DNA of 64,000 bases from Bradyrhizobium ontarionense (lineage in GTDB: Bacteria; Pseudomonadota; Alphaproteobacteria; Rhizobiales; Xanthobacteraceae), in contig NZ_CP088156.1 of NCBI RefSeq assembly GCF_021088345.1, forward strand, positions 2,728,001 to 2,792,000, written 5' to 3'. Below, piece after piece: positions 42,734-53,047 of the stretch. A program made the translations under genes and the position numbers. Positions within the stretch are counted from its first letter, which is position 1. Every line of letters starts with the position of its first letter. Below the pieces are notes generated by a model. The model was not told the DNA's origin. It made no database searches and saw nothing but the letters and a program-made list of their open reading frames with translations.

Positions 42734-43414
42734 ATGAGGGACGGTCCCAACTTCGCCGCTGTCGCTGCCCTGATCGGCGATCCGGCGCGCGCCAACATTC
42801 TCGCCGCACTCATGGACGGGCGTGCCTTGACCGTGAGCGAATTGGCCCGGTCGGCGAACATCGGCCTTCCGACCGCCAGCGCGCATGTCAACAAGCTCGA
42901 GCAGGCTGACCTGCTGGTTTCCGTCAGGCAGGGGCGCAATCGCTACGTCCGTCTGTCCGGCGAGGACGTCGTCCATACGCTGGAGACGCTGATGCTGCTC
43001 GCGGCGCGCACCGGACACCGCCGGGTCCGCACCGGTCCGCGTGATCCGGCGCTGCGCGAGGCGCGCGTCTGCTACGATCATCTGGCCGGGGCGCGCGGCG
43101 TCCAGATGTTCGAGAGCATGCTGCGCAGCCGGTTGCTGGAGCGCGTCGGCGACACGGTCACGCTGACGAGCTCCGGACAGCGGTTCACCGAACAATTCGG
43201 AATTGATCTCGATGTCCAGCAGGCAAACGCTCGTACGACCTGCGTAAGCTGCCTCGATTGGAGTGAGCGCCGGGATCATCTCGCCGGCCGCCTCGGCGCA
43301 GCCTGTCTCAGCCGGATCCTGGCTCTCAAATGGGCAAACCGCGACAAGGACAGTCGCGCCGTGCTGTTCAGCGCCAAAGGGCTGCGCGAGTTCGACCTTC
43401 TGTTTCCGGTCTAA
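42734..43414 (+). CDS. ArsR-family transcriptional regulator
   Basis: A 226-residue protein with an N-terminal ArsR winged helix (about residues 5-85: LIGDPARANILAALMDGRAL, TVSELARSANIGLPTASAHV, then QGRNRYVRL in the wing). A C-terminal domain contains TCVSCLDWSERRDHLAGRLG, a cysteine pair followed by a basic-acidic helix found in the longer, non-metal ArsR subgroup. The start at 42734 gives the usual family N-terminus but lacks a good Shine-Dalgarno; TTG 42698 is an alternative. It is divergent from the PLP decarboxylase, with an 81-bp promoter region. Confidence 0.87.
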   Translation: MRDGPNFAAVAALIGDPARANILAALMDGRALTVSELARSANIGLPTASAHVNKLEQADLLVSVRQGRNRYVRLSGEDVVHTLETLMLLAARTGHRRVRTGPRDPALREARVCYDHLAGARGVQMFESMLRSRLLERVGDTVTLTSSGQRFTEQFGIDLDVQQANARTTCVSCLDWSERRDHLAGRLGAACLSRILALKWANRDKDSRAVLFSAKGLREFDLLFPV

Positions 43415-43599
43415 GCGCAGCCGCTCGCGTCGAAGGTGGATCGACCGTGTGTCGACACATCACACCAGCGCCAAACGATTCTTCCACGACAGCGCTTGAA
43501 CGGCATCGCCCGTCTTCTCATGTCCTGGAGACCGGAGACAGCCGCGTCGTCATTCCGTCTCCGCTCGCAACCAAGTACTGTCCTGGAGGAAATCGCCCC

Positions 43600-44130
43600 T
43601 TGCCCAACCCGCGTGATTTTCACACCCCGAAATCGTCCTACACGAAGGACGATCTGCTCAAATCCGGCGAAGGCGGCTATTTCGGTCCGGGCAATGCGCA
43701 GCTGCCGGCGCCGCCGATGCTGATGATCGATCGGATCAGCGAGCTCAGCCTGGACGGCGGCCGCTACGGCAAGGGTCATATCGCCGGCGAGTTGGACATC
43801 ACGCCGAAGCTCTGGTTCTTCGAATCCCTGTTCCGCGGCGATCCTGTGATGCCCGGATGCCTCGGCCTCGACGCGATGTGGCAGATGGTCGGCTATTGGC
43901 TCGGCTGGTCGGGCTCGCCCGGCAAAGGCCGCGCCACCGGCGTCGGCGAGGTGAGCTTCAGAGGCCAGATCACGCCGAATGTCCGCTGTGTGCGCTATGA
44001 GGTCGAGATGCGGCAGGTCAAGCGCGGCAGGCTGGTGCTCGGCATCGCCGACGGCCGCGTGCTCGCGGACGGCAACGGCGTCTACGAAGCGCGAAACATG
44101 AAGGTGGCGCTGGTCGGGGCCACTGGCTGA
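43600..44130 (+). CDS. FabA-like protein lacking the catalytic histidine
   Basis: A 176-residue protein aligned along its whole length with 3-hydroxydecanoyl-ACP dehydratase/isomerase FabA: GPGNAQLPAPPMLMIDRI, then RGDPVMPGCLGLDAMWQ and GVGEVSFRGQITPN. The catalytic Asp (Asp91, in GLDAMW) is kept, but the partner His (E. coli His70, the H of CHFIGDP) is Leu77 (FFESLFRGDP, codon CTG). Normal dehydration is therefore unlikely. The start is a TTG at 43600 with GGAGG ten bases upstream. An alpha/beta hydrolase follows 44 bp downstream. It is probably a paralogue of a housekeeping FabA with a binding or altered role. Confidence 0.88.
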   Translation: MPNPRDFHTPKSSYTKDDLLKSGEGGYFGPGNAQLPAPPMLMIDRISELSLDGGRYGKGHIAGELDITPKLWFFESLFRGDPVMPGCLGLDAMWQMVGYWLGWSGSPGKGRATGVGEVSFRGQITPNVRCVRYEVEMRQVKRGRLVLGIADGRVLADGNGVYEARNMKVALVGATG

Positions 44131-44174
44131 CGCGGCCGCAGCGCGCCCTTCAACAAATTCAACGCCGAGCGACA

Positions 44175-44885
44175 ATGTCAGCAGAGTTCGTTCTCGTTGC
44201 GGGCCCCATGGTCCGCGCCGCAAGTTGGGAGCCGACGGCCGTTCGTCTGCGCCAGGCCGGGTACCCGGTCCAGGTGCCGGACGTCCTTGCCAAGTGTGCA
44301 GTTCCACCGGCGTGGAGCGCATGGTCCCGGCACTTGATGAACCATATCGCCGCGACCGACGACCTGATCCTGGTCGGGCACAGTTCAGCAAGCCCGCTGG
44401 TCGCTGAACTGGCGACGAAGCTCCCCGCCCGCGCAATCATCATCGTCGACGGCGACATTCCGCCGCCCCATGGCCGCGCTTCGCCGGTCCGTCCGGTCCT
44501 TCATGATTTCATCCGAAATCTCGCCGGAGCGGAGGGCATGCTTCCGGTCTGGTCCCGCTGGTTCGCGCGCGATCCGCAACGCGCCGCCCTCATCGGCCTC
44601 GACATTCTGGCGCGCGATCCGTTGGCGCTCGCTCAGTTCGAAGACGGACTGCCGACGATGCGGGTCGACTGGTTCGACGATACGATCGACCTATTGCGCT
44701 GGGATCACATCCCTGCCGGCTTCGTCCAGGCTTCGCCGATCTACGATCACGCCACAACCGAAGCGCTGCGGCGCGGCTGGCCTGTCGAGCGGCTGAACGG
44801 AACCCATCTTCATCCCACGCTGTGTCCGGACGAGATGGCAGGCGCAATTCTGTCTCTCGCGCATCGGCTTCGGCAGCGAAGCTGA
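44175..44885 (+). CDS. Small alpha/beta hydrolase
   Basis: A 236-residue alpha/beta hydrolase. FVLVAGPMVRAASWEPTAVR contains the oxyanion strand, nucleophile Ser lies in LVGHSSASPLV and the likely catalytic His in LNGTHLHPTLCPDE. The length suggests a minimal fold with a small lid. It is 44 bp downstream of the FabA-like gene and probably in its operon. The first ~80 bp are echoed by a remnant at 47453-47533. Its substrate is unknown. Confidence 0.8.
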   Translation: MSAEFVLVAGPMVRAASWEPTAVRLRQAGYPVQVPDVLAKCAVPPAWSAWSRHLMNHIAATDDLILVGHSSASPLVAELATKLPARAIIIVDGDIPPPHGRASPVRPVLHDFIRNLAGAEGMLPVWSRWFARDPQRAALIGLDILARDPLALAQFEDGLPTMRVDWFDDTIDLLRWDHIPAGFVQASPIYDHATTEALRRGWPVERLNGTHLHPTLCPDEMAGAILSLAHRLRQRS

Positions 44886-44904
44886 GGGGCCGGTCCCTCC
44901 CGCT

Positions 44905-45318
44905 TCAACCGGGCATGCTGTCGAATTGCGGGAGCTCGAGCGGCTTGGCCCATGTCAGGCGCCGCTTGGTGAACATCTCGAGCTTCGGTGCGATCAATTC
45001 GGGCCGGTCCAGGCTGCCAAGCATGACGAAGACCAGACCGGGGAAGCTGTCCAGATTGTTCGTGAACAATCGGGAGCCGCAATCAGCGCAGAAATTGCGG
45101 TCGAGCCCCTTACCCGACTCGGCAATGTAGTGATGCGCTTTCGGCTGCCCGCTGAGCAGCGTGAAATCGTCGTGCGGCACGGCGAAGAACGTCGCCATCT
45201 CGCCGCCCGACGCTCTCTTGCAATCCAGGCAATGACAGTTGGCGATGAAGTCCGGATCGCGGTCGAACGCGAACTTCACCGCACCGCAGGCGCACTGAGC
45301 CGTATACTTCTTTGCCAT
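44905..45318 (-). CDS. GFA/CENP-V-family zinc protein
   Basis: A 137-residue protein with the glutathione-dependent formaldehyde-activating (GFA) zinc fold: CACG near residue 9, CHCLDCKRASGG near 28-39 and CADCGSRLF near 77. Members bind zinc and have been linked to formaldehyde or S-hydroxymethylglutathione handling, though activity of most is unproven. GGAAG precedes the ATG. Its stop lies 19 bp from the stop of the convergent hydrolase gene. Confidence 0.88.
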   Translation of the reverse strand: MAKKYTAQCACGAVKFAFDRDPDFIANCHCLDCKRASGGEMATFFAVPHDDFTLLSGQPKAHHYIAESGKGLDRNFCADCGSRLFTNNLDSFPGLVFVMLGSLDRPELIAPKLEMFTKRRLTWAKPLELPQFDSMPG

Positions 45319-45430
45319 TGCAATTCTTCCATCAAATGTTCGAAGAGCGCGCCCATGTCGCTGGCTGTACCGCGCGTGGCGGTGCGGCGAAGACCATCAG
45401 CAACATGAGCGCTCGAATGCCGCCGCGACG

Positions 45431-46123
45431 TCAGGCGGCGGCGCGCTTTCCCAGCGCCGCGAGCAGCGTGCGGGCGGTCTGCCGCGACGATCCAGGGTTC
45501 TGGCCGGTGATCAGCAATTCGTCCTGCACCACGTGCACACCCCAATTCGCTGTCGCCGAGAACAGCGCGCCCTGCGCCTTCAGCACGTCCTCGAGCAAAT
45601 ACGGAACGACCTCGACGAGATGCATCGCTTCCTCCTCGGAATTCGTGAACCCGGTGACGGAACGGCCTTTCGCAACGGGGTCACCGTTCGGCGCCTTCAC
45701 GTTGGTCAGGATTCCCGGCGCGTGGCAGACGAGCGCCACGGGCTTTTTCGCCGACAGCATGCGCTCAATGAGAGACAGCGCATGGCGGTCATTGGTCAGG
45801 TCCCACAGCGGGCCATGGCCTCCGGGAAAGAACACGCTGTCATAGTCTGCGGGATCGACCTCGGACAGCGTCGTGGTGCTGGCGAGCGCCGCCATCGCCG
45901 TCGCGTCCGCTTCGAACCGCCTGGTATCGTCGGTCTGGAACGCCGGCTCGTTGCTCTTCGGATCGAGCGGAGGCTGACCGCCCTTGGGGGATGCAAGCGT
46001 GACGTGAACGCCGGCATCGCGAAATGTGAAATAGGGAGCAGCAAGCTCCTCGAGCCAGAAGCCCGTCTTGCGACCGGTGTTGCCCAGTTGATCGTGGGAC
46101 GTAAGAATCATCAGGATCTTCAT
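45431..46123 (-). CDS. DJ-1/PfpI-family protein, Hsp31/glyoxalase III-like
   Basis: A 230-residue class I glutamine-amidotransferase-like protein. The nucleophile Cys133 is in ALVCHAPGIL and the conserved Glu26 in GFWLEELAAPYFTF. FFPGGHGPLWDL is the usual oxyanion/His region. Hsp31-like members convert methylglyoxal to lactate without cofactor and act as chaperone or deglycase-like stress proteins. GAGGAG precedes the ATG. Its neighbours, a GFA protein and an AraC regulator, suit an aldehyde-stress cluster, but this is inference. Confidence 0.9.
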   Translation of the reverse strand: MKILMILTSHDQLGNTGRKTGFWLEELAAPYFTFRDAGVHVTLASPKGGQPPLDPKSNEPAFQTDDTRRFEADATAMAALASTTTLSEVDPADYDSVFFPGGHGPLWDLTNDRHALSLIERMLSAKKPVALVCHAPGILTNVKAPNGDPVAKGRSVTGFTNSEEEAMHLVEVVPYLLEDVLKAQGALFSATANWGVHVVQDELLITGQNPGSSRQTARTLLAALGKRAAA

Positions 46124-46338
46124 GCTCTCTTCTCCTCGCCCTGCGGGTATGACGAAGCGGCGGCGCCACGGAATCCAACCGATCGCCTGCCCGGAATCCG
46201 CCGAATTATAGTTCGGCAGCCGGGCGGGACATGATCCCAGCGTGCTGTTTCCTATTCAGCTCCTGCTGAATTCGGATCTTCATTGCCGCGCGCGCGTAAT
46301 CGCTTGCCGCAAGGCACGGCCAGCCTCGGTAACCCCCG

Positions 46339-47241
46339 CTATTTCCGGGTGCTGTCGCGATATCGGCCCGGCGGGACGCCGGTCGCGCGCCGAAACGACC
46401 GGACGAAGTTCGACTCGGACGAAAATCCGCAATCGCGCGCCACCTCGGACATCGATCGCCCGGCGGTCAACAGCGTCTTTGCCAGTTCCAGTCGCAGCAA
46501 CCCGATGAAGCGGCTCGGCGATTGTCCGGTCGTGGACTTGAACATCCGAGAGAAGTGGAAACGGCTCAGCGCGGCGGCAGCGGCGAGTTCCTCGACGGTG
46601 ATTTCCTTCGTGAGATTGGTCTGGATATAGTCGATGACGCGTTGCAGCCGCCTGGGGTCGAGCCCCTTGGATCCCCGCCTCGTCCGGAACGGGTCGACGC
46701 TCAGACTTGAATAATTATTGAGCAACCTCACCGCGAGTGCATCGGCCAATGCTTCGACCATGAGGTCACCGCAGGACGTTTCGAAGCGCAATTCGCCGAG
46801 CACCTCGGCGGCGATCACCTCGATCAGTCGATCGTTGAAGCCGGCCTCGTACCTGACCGAAGCCGCATTGAAATCCCTCGACGTGTGCCGGGCCAGCGAC
46901 GCAAACGCGGATGGCGCCAGATAGATATGCAGCATCTCATCGATGGGTTTCGACACATAGGTGTAATCTTCGTGAACCCCCATGGGGCACAATCCGATCG
47001 TCCCGCGCAAGCCCACGATACGTTGCCGAACGCCGCCTGCACGGCGATCGACGACCGAGGTGCCTCGGACGAGGATGGCGATCTGGGTCACCGAAGCAAC
47101 GTAAGCCGGAATCTCGCCGGCCGGATGACACCGCAGTTCGGCGGAGAGTCCGCGCCAGTGCCTGTCTGCAGACGACAGCAGAACACCGCCCGTGTACCTG
47201 TCCGCATCGCGGCGTATCCTCGGATCCGCATTGCTACCCAA
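46339..47241 (-). CDS. AraC-family transcriptional regulator
   Basis: A 300-residue AraC/XylS regulator. The C-terminal DNA-binding domain (about residues 195-295) has both helix-turn-helices: TVEELAAAAALSRFHFSRMF and SMSEVARDCGFSSESNFVRS. The N-terminal ~170 residues form an effector/dimerisation domain of unknown ligand. The start is a TTG at 47241 with a strong AGGAGGG Shine-Dalgarno four bases upstream. It is upstream of and parallel to the DJ-1 gene and may regulate it. Confidence 0.88.
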   Translation of the reverse strand: MGSNADPRIRRDADRYTGGVLLSSADRHWRGLSAELRCHPAGEIPAYVASVTQIAILVRGTSVVDRRAGGVRQRIVGLRGTIGLCPMGVHEDYTYVSKPIDEMLHIYLAPSAFASLARHTSRDFNAASVRYEAGFNDRLIEVIAAEVLGELRFETSCGDLMVEALADALAVRLLNNYSSLSVDPFRTRRGSKGLDPRRLQRVIDYIQTNLTKEITVEELAAAAALSRFHFSRMFKSTTGQSPSRFIGLLRLELAKTLLTAGRSMSEVARDCGFSSESNFVRSFRRATGVPPGRYRDSTRK

Positions 47242-47452
47242 AGGTCCCTCCTCGCGAACGGCACGTACCGCCTTGCGCGGCTAACAGCAATCATGCTCGA
47301 CGTGGTTGAGCTGCTTGAGCAGCAACCTGCCCACGCGTTCTCCGTGGTAGCAAATATTGCAGGACTGGAGCCAAGGCGGCAACCGCGACGAGTGTCCCCG
47401 TTGCGGCGCCGCGCCGCAGGTTCGTCTGCAGACATCACTCTGCGCGCCGCAA

Positions 47453-47533
47453 CAGCAGAATTCATCCTCGGTGCGGGTTCCATGGTCCGAGCATCAAGCT
47501 GGCAGCCGACCGCCGACCATCCGCGTCAGGCGG
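47453..47533 (+). pseudogene. 5' remnant of a second alpha/beta hydrolase gene
   Basis: The translation AEFILGAGSMVRASSWQPTA closely matches residues 3-22 of the alpha/beta hydrolase encoded at 44175 (AEFVLVAGPMVRAASWEPTA), and the DNA match runs through CCATGGTCCG to CGCGTCAGG. Similarity is lost at the stop codon of the MarR-GNAT gene. It looks like the surviving end of a duplicated gene cut off by rearrangement. Confidence 0.6.
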
Positions 47534-48416
47534 GACGGTCGGGCGACAGCCGCTTCTCGAAGAACAGGTCCGGATAGGGATCGTCGTTGAAGCGCTCGAT
47601 CTCGGTCCAGCCGGTCCTGCGGTAGAGCTGCATGGCCTCGGCGAGCGCGCTGTTGGTATCGAGCCGAAGCGTCTCGATCGACAGTTTTCGCGCGGCATCT
47701 TCAGTCGCGTCCATCAGGCGCCGGCCGAGGCCGAGGCCCCGGGCAGCGGGCGCGACCCAGAGCCGCTTGATCTCGGCGCATTCACCGCCCGTTCCCTTCA
47801 GTCCGACGCAACCGAGTGGCAGGCCGTCGGACATCGCGATGAAGAACGTCCCGCGCGGGGGCATCATGTCCATGGCATCGGGATCACGCGACAGCGCCAC
47901 ATCGAAGCCGCGTTCGAACCGTCGCGATAGCTCACTGTAATATTCGCCGAGGCAGTAGCGCGCCGGCTCTCCCCTGGGGTCGGCCTCCTCAACGCTGATG
48001 CGGTTGCGTCCGAGCGCGGCCGCGACCATGTCCATCGCCGCCAGCAGCGCCTCGGGCTGACTGTGGCGCGCCAGCATGGACTCGGCCTGGGCATTGGAGA
48101 GCGTTTCATACGCCTCGAATTCGCGCCGGCCGGCTGCGGTGAGCCTGGCGATGCGACGACGCGCATCGTCCGGATGCGGCTTGGTCGTCACCAGCCCCTC
48201 CTCCTCCAGGCCACGCAGGAACCTGCTCATGAGCCCGGAGTCGAGCGCGAGATAGTCGCGCAGCTCTGCGACGTCGCTGCGGCCATGGCCGATCGCATTG
48301 AGCACGCGCGCGGCACCGAGCGGGCGCCCGCGTCCAAGGAACGAGGTATCGAGCGCGCCGACCTCCGAGGTGACGGCGCGATTGAAGCGGCGGACGCGGG
48401 AGACGGGATCGAGCAT
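47526..48416 (-). CDS. MarR-GNAT fusion protein (regulator plus N-acetyltransferase)
   Basis: A 296-residue two-domain protein. The N-terminal MarR winged helix (about 1-130) has VAELRDYLALDSGLMSRFLR and KPHPDDARRRIARLTAAGR in the wing. The C-terminal GNAT domain (about 140-296) has the acetyl-CoA motif RLWVAPAARGLGLGRRLM and ends with LYRRTGWTEIERFNDDPYPD. Such fusions are common in actinobacteria and rhizobia; their substrates are mostly unknown. The start ATG at 48416 is five bases from a TCTGAC-N4-GTCAGA palindrome, probably its own operator, and has no Shine-Dalgarno, so translation may be leaderless. Confidence 0.9.
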   Translation of the reverse strand: MLDPVSRVRRFNRAVTSEVGALDTSFLGRGRPLGAARVLNAIGHGRSDVAELRDYLALDSGLMSRFLRGLEEEGLVTTKPHPDDARRRIARLTAAGRREFEAYETLSNAQAESMLARHSQPEALLAAMDMVAAALGRNRISVEEADPRGEPARYCLGEYYSELSRRFERGFDVALSRDPDAMDMMPPRGTFFIAMSDGLPLGCVGLKGTGGECAEIKRLWVAPAARGLGLGRRLMDATEDAARKLSIETLRLDTNSALAEAMQLYRRTGWTEIERFNDDPYPDLFFEKRLSPDRPA

Positions 48417-48420
48417 GATA

Positions 48421-48436
48421 TCTGACTTAGGTCAGA
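48421..48436. promoter_or_regulatory. Palindrome abutting the MarR-GNAT start codon
   Basis: Arms TCTGAC and GTCAGA separated by four bases, immediately upstream of the ATG. Position and symmetry suggest autoregulation by the MarR domain. Confidence 0.55.
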
Positions 48437-48501
48437 CATCTGCGAGTGTCAATACGATCTGGAGAGCGGAGATGTTGAGAGGCGCCCTGCTATAGCGCCA
48501 C

Positions 48502-48617
48502 CCACCGCCGTCATCATCCGCGCAGGCGGATGATCCAGTACGCCGCGGCACCTCGATCGATCACAGCCGTCTCTGGAATACTGGATCGTCCGCCGTCGCG
48601 GACGATGACAGCGGTGG
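48502..48617. repeat. 116-bp palindromic element with two internal hairpins
   Basis: End arms CCACCGCCGTCATC and GATGACAGCGGTGG are near-complementary; inside are the hairpins CATCCG/CGGATG and CGTCCG/CGGACG and the pair ATCCAGTA/TACTGGAT. I recall this TACTGGAT-type element as a frequent rhizobial intergenic repeat. Confidence 0.75.
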
Positions 48618-48701
48618 ACACGAATGGCCCCGTTTGGTGGAGCAGGACAACGCAACGCAGGCCGTATTTCGTGTCCGGTCCACAGGCACTAAGAGCATTC
48701 C

Positions 48702-48752
48702 AAAACAAAAAGGACGGTCCAGCCGCCGGCCGAAGCCGGTTGCCGGACCGCC
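48702..48752 (-). terminator. Rho-independent terminator of the xylose operon
   Basis: Read on the minus strand: an outer stem CGGTCC/GGACCG, an inner CCGGC-TTCG-GCCGG stem with a UUCG-type loop, then CCTTTTTGTTTT. It lies about 20 bp past the binding-protein stop codon. Confidence 0.85.
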
Positions 48753-48772
48753 AGGTTTTCCCCGGGAGGAAC

Positions 48773-49708
48773 TTAGTTCAACAGCTTCGCCACGTTGTCC
48801 TTGGTGACGAGGTCGAGACCCGTATAGATCACGTCCGGCACCTTCTCGCCCTTCTTGAGCGCGAGCAGCGTGTCCATCGCCTTCTCGCCCATCTCGAACG
48901 GGCGCTGGCCGGTCAGCGCGTTGGAATAGCCGTCGCGCAGCAGCTCGAGTTGCATCTTCAAGGTATCGGCGACGACCAGCGTCAGCTTGCCGGCGTCGAT
49001 GTCTTTGCGGTTCTTGTTGACGAAGGCCTTGTAGCCCTCGGGGGCGAACATCGGCCAGCCGCCGATCGGCACGATCGCGCCGAGGTCGGGCGTGGCGGTG
49101 CGCAGATCGGACATCTGCTGAACGGCGAGCGCGGGATCGTCGTTGCAGAAGGTCGGCGAGCCTGCGACCTCGACCCACTTCGTGCCCTTCAGGGATTCGC
49201 GGACGCCGTCGACGCGCTCGGCCAGGTTCTTGGCGCCGGGGCCGCCCGAGACGATCGCGTACTTGCCGCCTTCGGGCTTCAGCTGCGCGAGCTGCTTGCC
49301 GAGCGCGAGGCCGAAATCCTTGTTGTTGGTGCCGATATAGGCTGATCGCTTGGAGCCCGGCGCATCCGCATCGAACGTGATGACTGCGATGCCCGCCGCC
49401 GCCGCCGCCTCGATCGACTTGGTCATGGACGGGACGTCGGCGACCGAGATGGCGAGGCCGTCGACCTTCTGCGTGATGAAGTCCTGGATGATCTGCGCCT
49501 GCGTCGCCGGCTCGTGCTCGACCGGGCCCTTGTAGATGCACTCGACATTGCCGAGCTCCTTGGCGCGCTTCAGGCAGCCGTCGCGCGCGACGTCGAAGAA
49601 CGGATTGTTCATCGCCTTCGGCACGATGGCGAAACGGTATTTGGTCTCGGCCTGCGCCGGGGCCAGCATGATCGCGAGCGACGCGACCGCATACAGCAAC
49701 TTCCTCAT
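48773..49708 (-). CDS. Periplasmic sugar-binding protein of the xylose-operon ABC transporter
   Basis: A 311-residue protein with a Sec signal (MRKLLYAVASLAIMLAPAQAE). Its fold is the ribose/galactose-binding type (Peripla_BP_4): FAIVPKAMNNPFFDVARDGC, QAQIIQDFITQKVDGLAISV, then GIAVITFDADAPGSKRSAYI. It delivers the sugar to the adjacent permease. Co-location with xylA and xylB suggests xylose or a related pentose, although the sequence is not especially XylF-like. GAGGAGGG precedes the ATG at 49708. It is last in the operon, before a strong terminator. Confidence 0.9.
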   Translation of the reverse strand: MRKLLYAVASLAIMLAPAQAETKYRFAIVPKAMNNPFFDVARDGCLKRAKELGNVECIYKGPVEHEPATQAQIIQDFITQKVDGLAISVADVPSMTKSIEAAAAAGIAVITFDADAPGSKRSAYIGTNNKDFGLALGKQLAQLKPEGGKYAIVSGGPGAKNLAERVDGVRESLKGTKWVEVAGSPTFCNDDPALAVQQMSDLRTATPDLGAIVPIGGWPMFAPEGYKAFVNKNRKDIDAGKLTLVVADTLKMQLELLRDGYSNALTGQRPFEMGEKAMDTLLALKKGEKVPDVIYTGLDLVTKDNVAKLLN

Positions 49709-49795
49709 GGTTTTCCCTCCTCGATGTCTATCCCTGATGATTGTCTGTGCCGGGCGCGGATAGACGTGATCAGTCACATCCCGGCCAGTATCTCG

Positions 49796-50907
49796 TTACA
49801 ACAGCCGCGCGCGGACGCGGTCGACCAGCACGGCGGCGATGATGATCACGCCGACCAGCGTCTGCTGCCAGTAGGAGTTGACCTGCGCCAGCACCAGCCC
49901 GTTTCTGATGACCTCGAGCAGCACGCAGCCGACGATGGCCCCGAGCGGCCCGCCGATGCCGCCGGCGAGGTTGGCGCCGCCGATCACGGCGGCCGCGATC
50001 ACGTTGAGCTCGTAGGATGTCGCCATGTTGGCGGGCGCAGATCCCAGCCAGCCGGAGATGATGATGCCCTGCAGGCCGGCGGCGAGCGCGCCGATCACAT
50101 AGACCTCGATCTTGGCGCGCGGCACCGACACGCCGGTCAGCTCGGCGGCCTTCTCGTTGCCGCCGATCGCGAACACGTGGCGGCCGAACGCGGTGTGGTG
50201 CAGCACCAGCGCCATCACCAAGGCGAGCGCGATGAGATAGATGAAGGGCGCGGGCACGCCGGCCACGTCGCCTTGCGTCAGCGCGTAGAAGTAGACGGCG
50301 TCGGGGCCACCCGGAAAGCTGCCCTTGCCGTTGGAGATGACGTAGCCGAGGCCGCGCACGATCGAGAGCATGCCGAGCGTGGTCACGAACGGCGACAGCC
50401 CGATCACGGCGATGCAGACGCCGTTGACGAGGCCGACGACCAGCGAGACCGCGAGGCCTGCCAGCACGGATACGATCAGGATCAGGCCGGGCACGTTGGC
50501 GACGACGGTCTTGCCGTCGGCGGCGAGATGCACGAACAGCGACGACAGCGGCAGACCCGGCGTCGACAGGCTGGTCATCACCATCGAGGTGATCATCGCG
50601 GCGAACGCCATCAGCGAGCCGACCGACAGGTCGATGCCGCCGGTGATGATCACGAAGGTGATGCCGAGCGTGGCGATCGCGATGAAGGAGAAGTTCTTCG
50701 CGACGTTCTGCAGATTGCCTTCCGTCAAGAAGTACGGACTGGCGAAGCTCATCACCACGATGAGCGCGAGCAGCGCCAGCGTCACATAGGCGGTCTGCGA
50801 GGCAAATACGCCGCGATGCCACCATCTCGTGGCGCCGACATTGGTGAAGGTGACCTGCAGGTCGGGCGCTGCGGTTTCCGGCACCGGAGTTTCGGATGGT
50901 ACGGACA

Positions 50908-50908
<1 letters not shown>
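49796..50908 (-). CDS. Sugar ABC transporter permease (RbsC/XylH type)
   Basis: A 370-residue integral membrane protein with 8-10 helices and the BPD_transp_2 signature: IATLGITFVIITGGIDLSVG, SPFVTTLGMLSIVRGLGYV, ATSYELNVIAAAVIGGANLA and GGIGGPLGAIVGCVLLEVIR. It forms the transport channel for the xylose-operon ABC system. The start ATG overlaps the stop of the ATPase gene by one base (TGATG). A longer in-frame start would overlap the ATPase coding sequence and is rejected. Confidence 0.93.
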
Positions 50909-53041
<2,133 letters not shown>

Positions 53042-53047
53042 GAGGGT

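Noticed and set aside
46885..47577. A 230-codon plus-strand gene containing the hydrolase-like remnant
   Set aside because: Only about 27 codons near its end match a protein; the rest is antisense to the AraC gene, so it was recorded only as a remnant.
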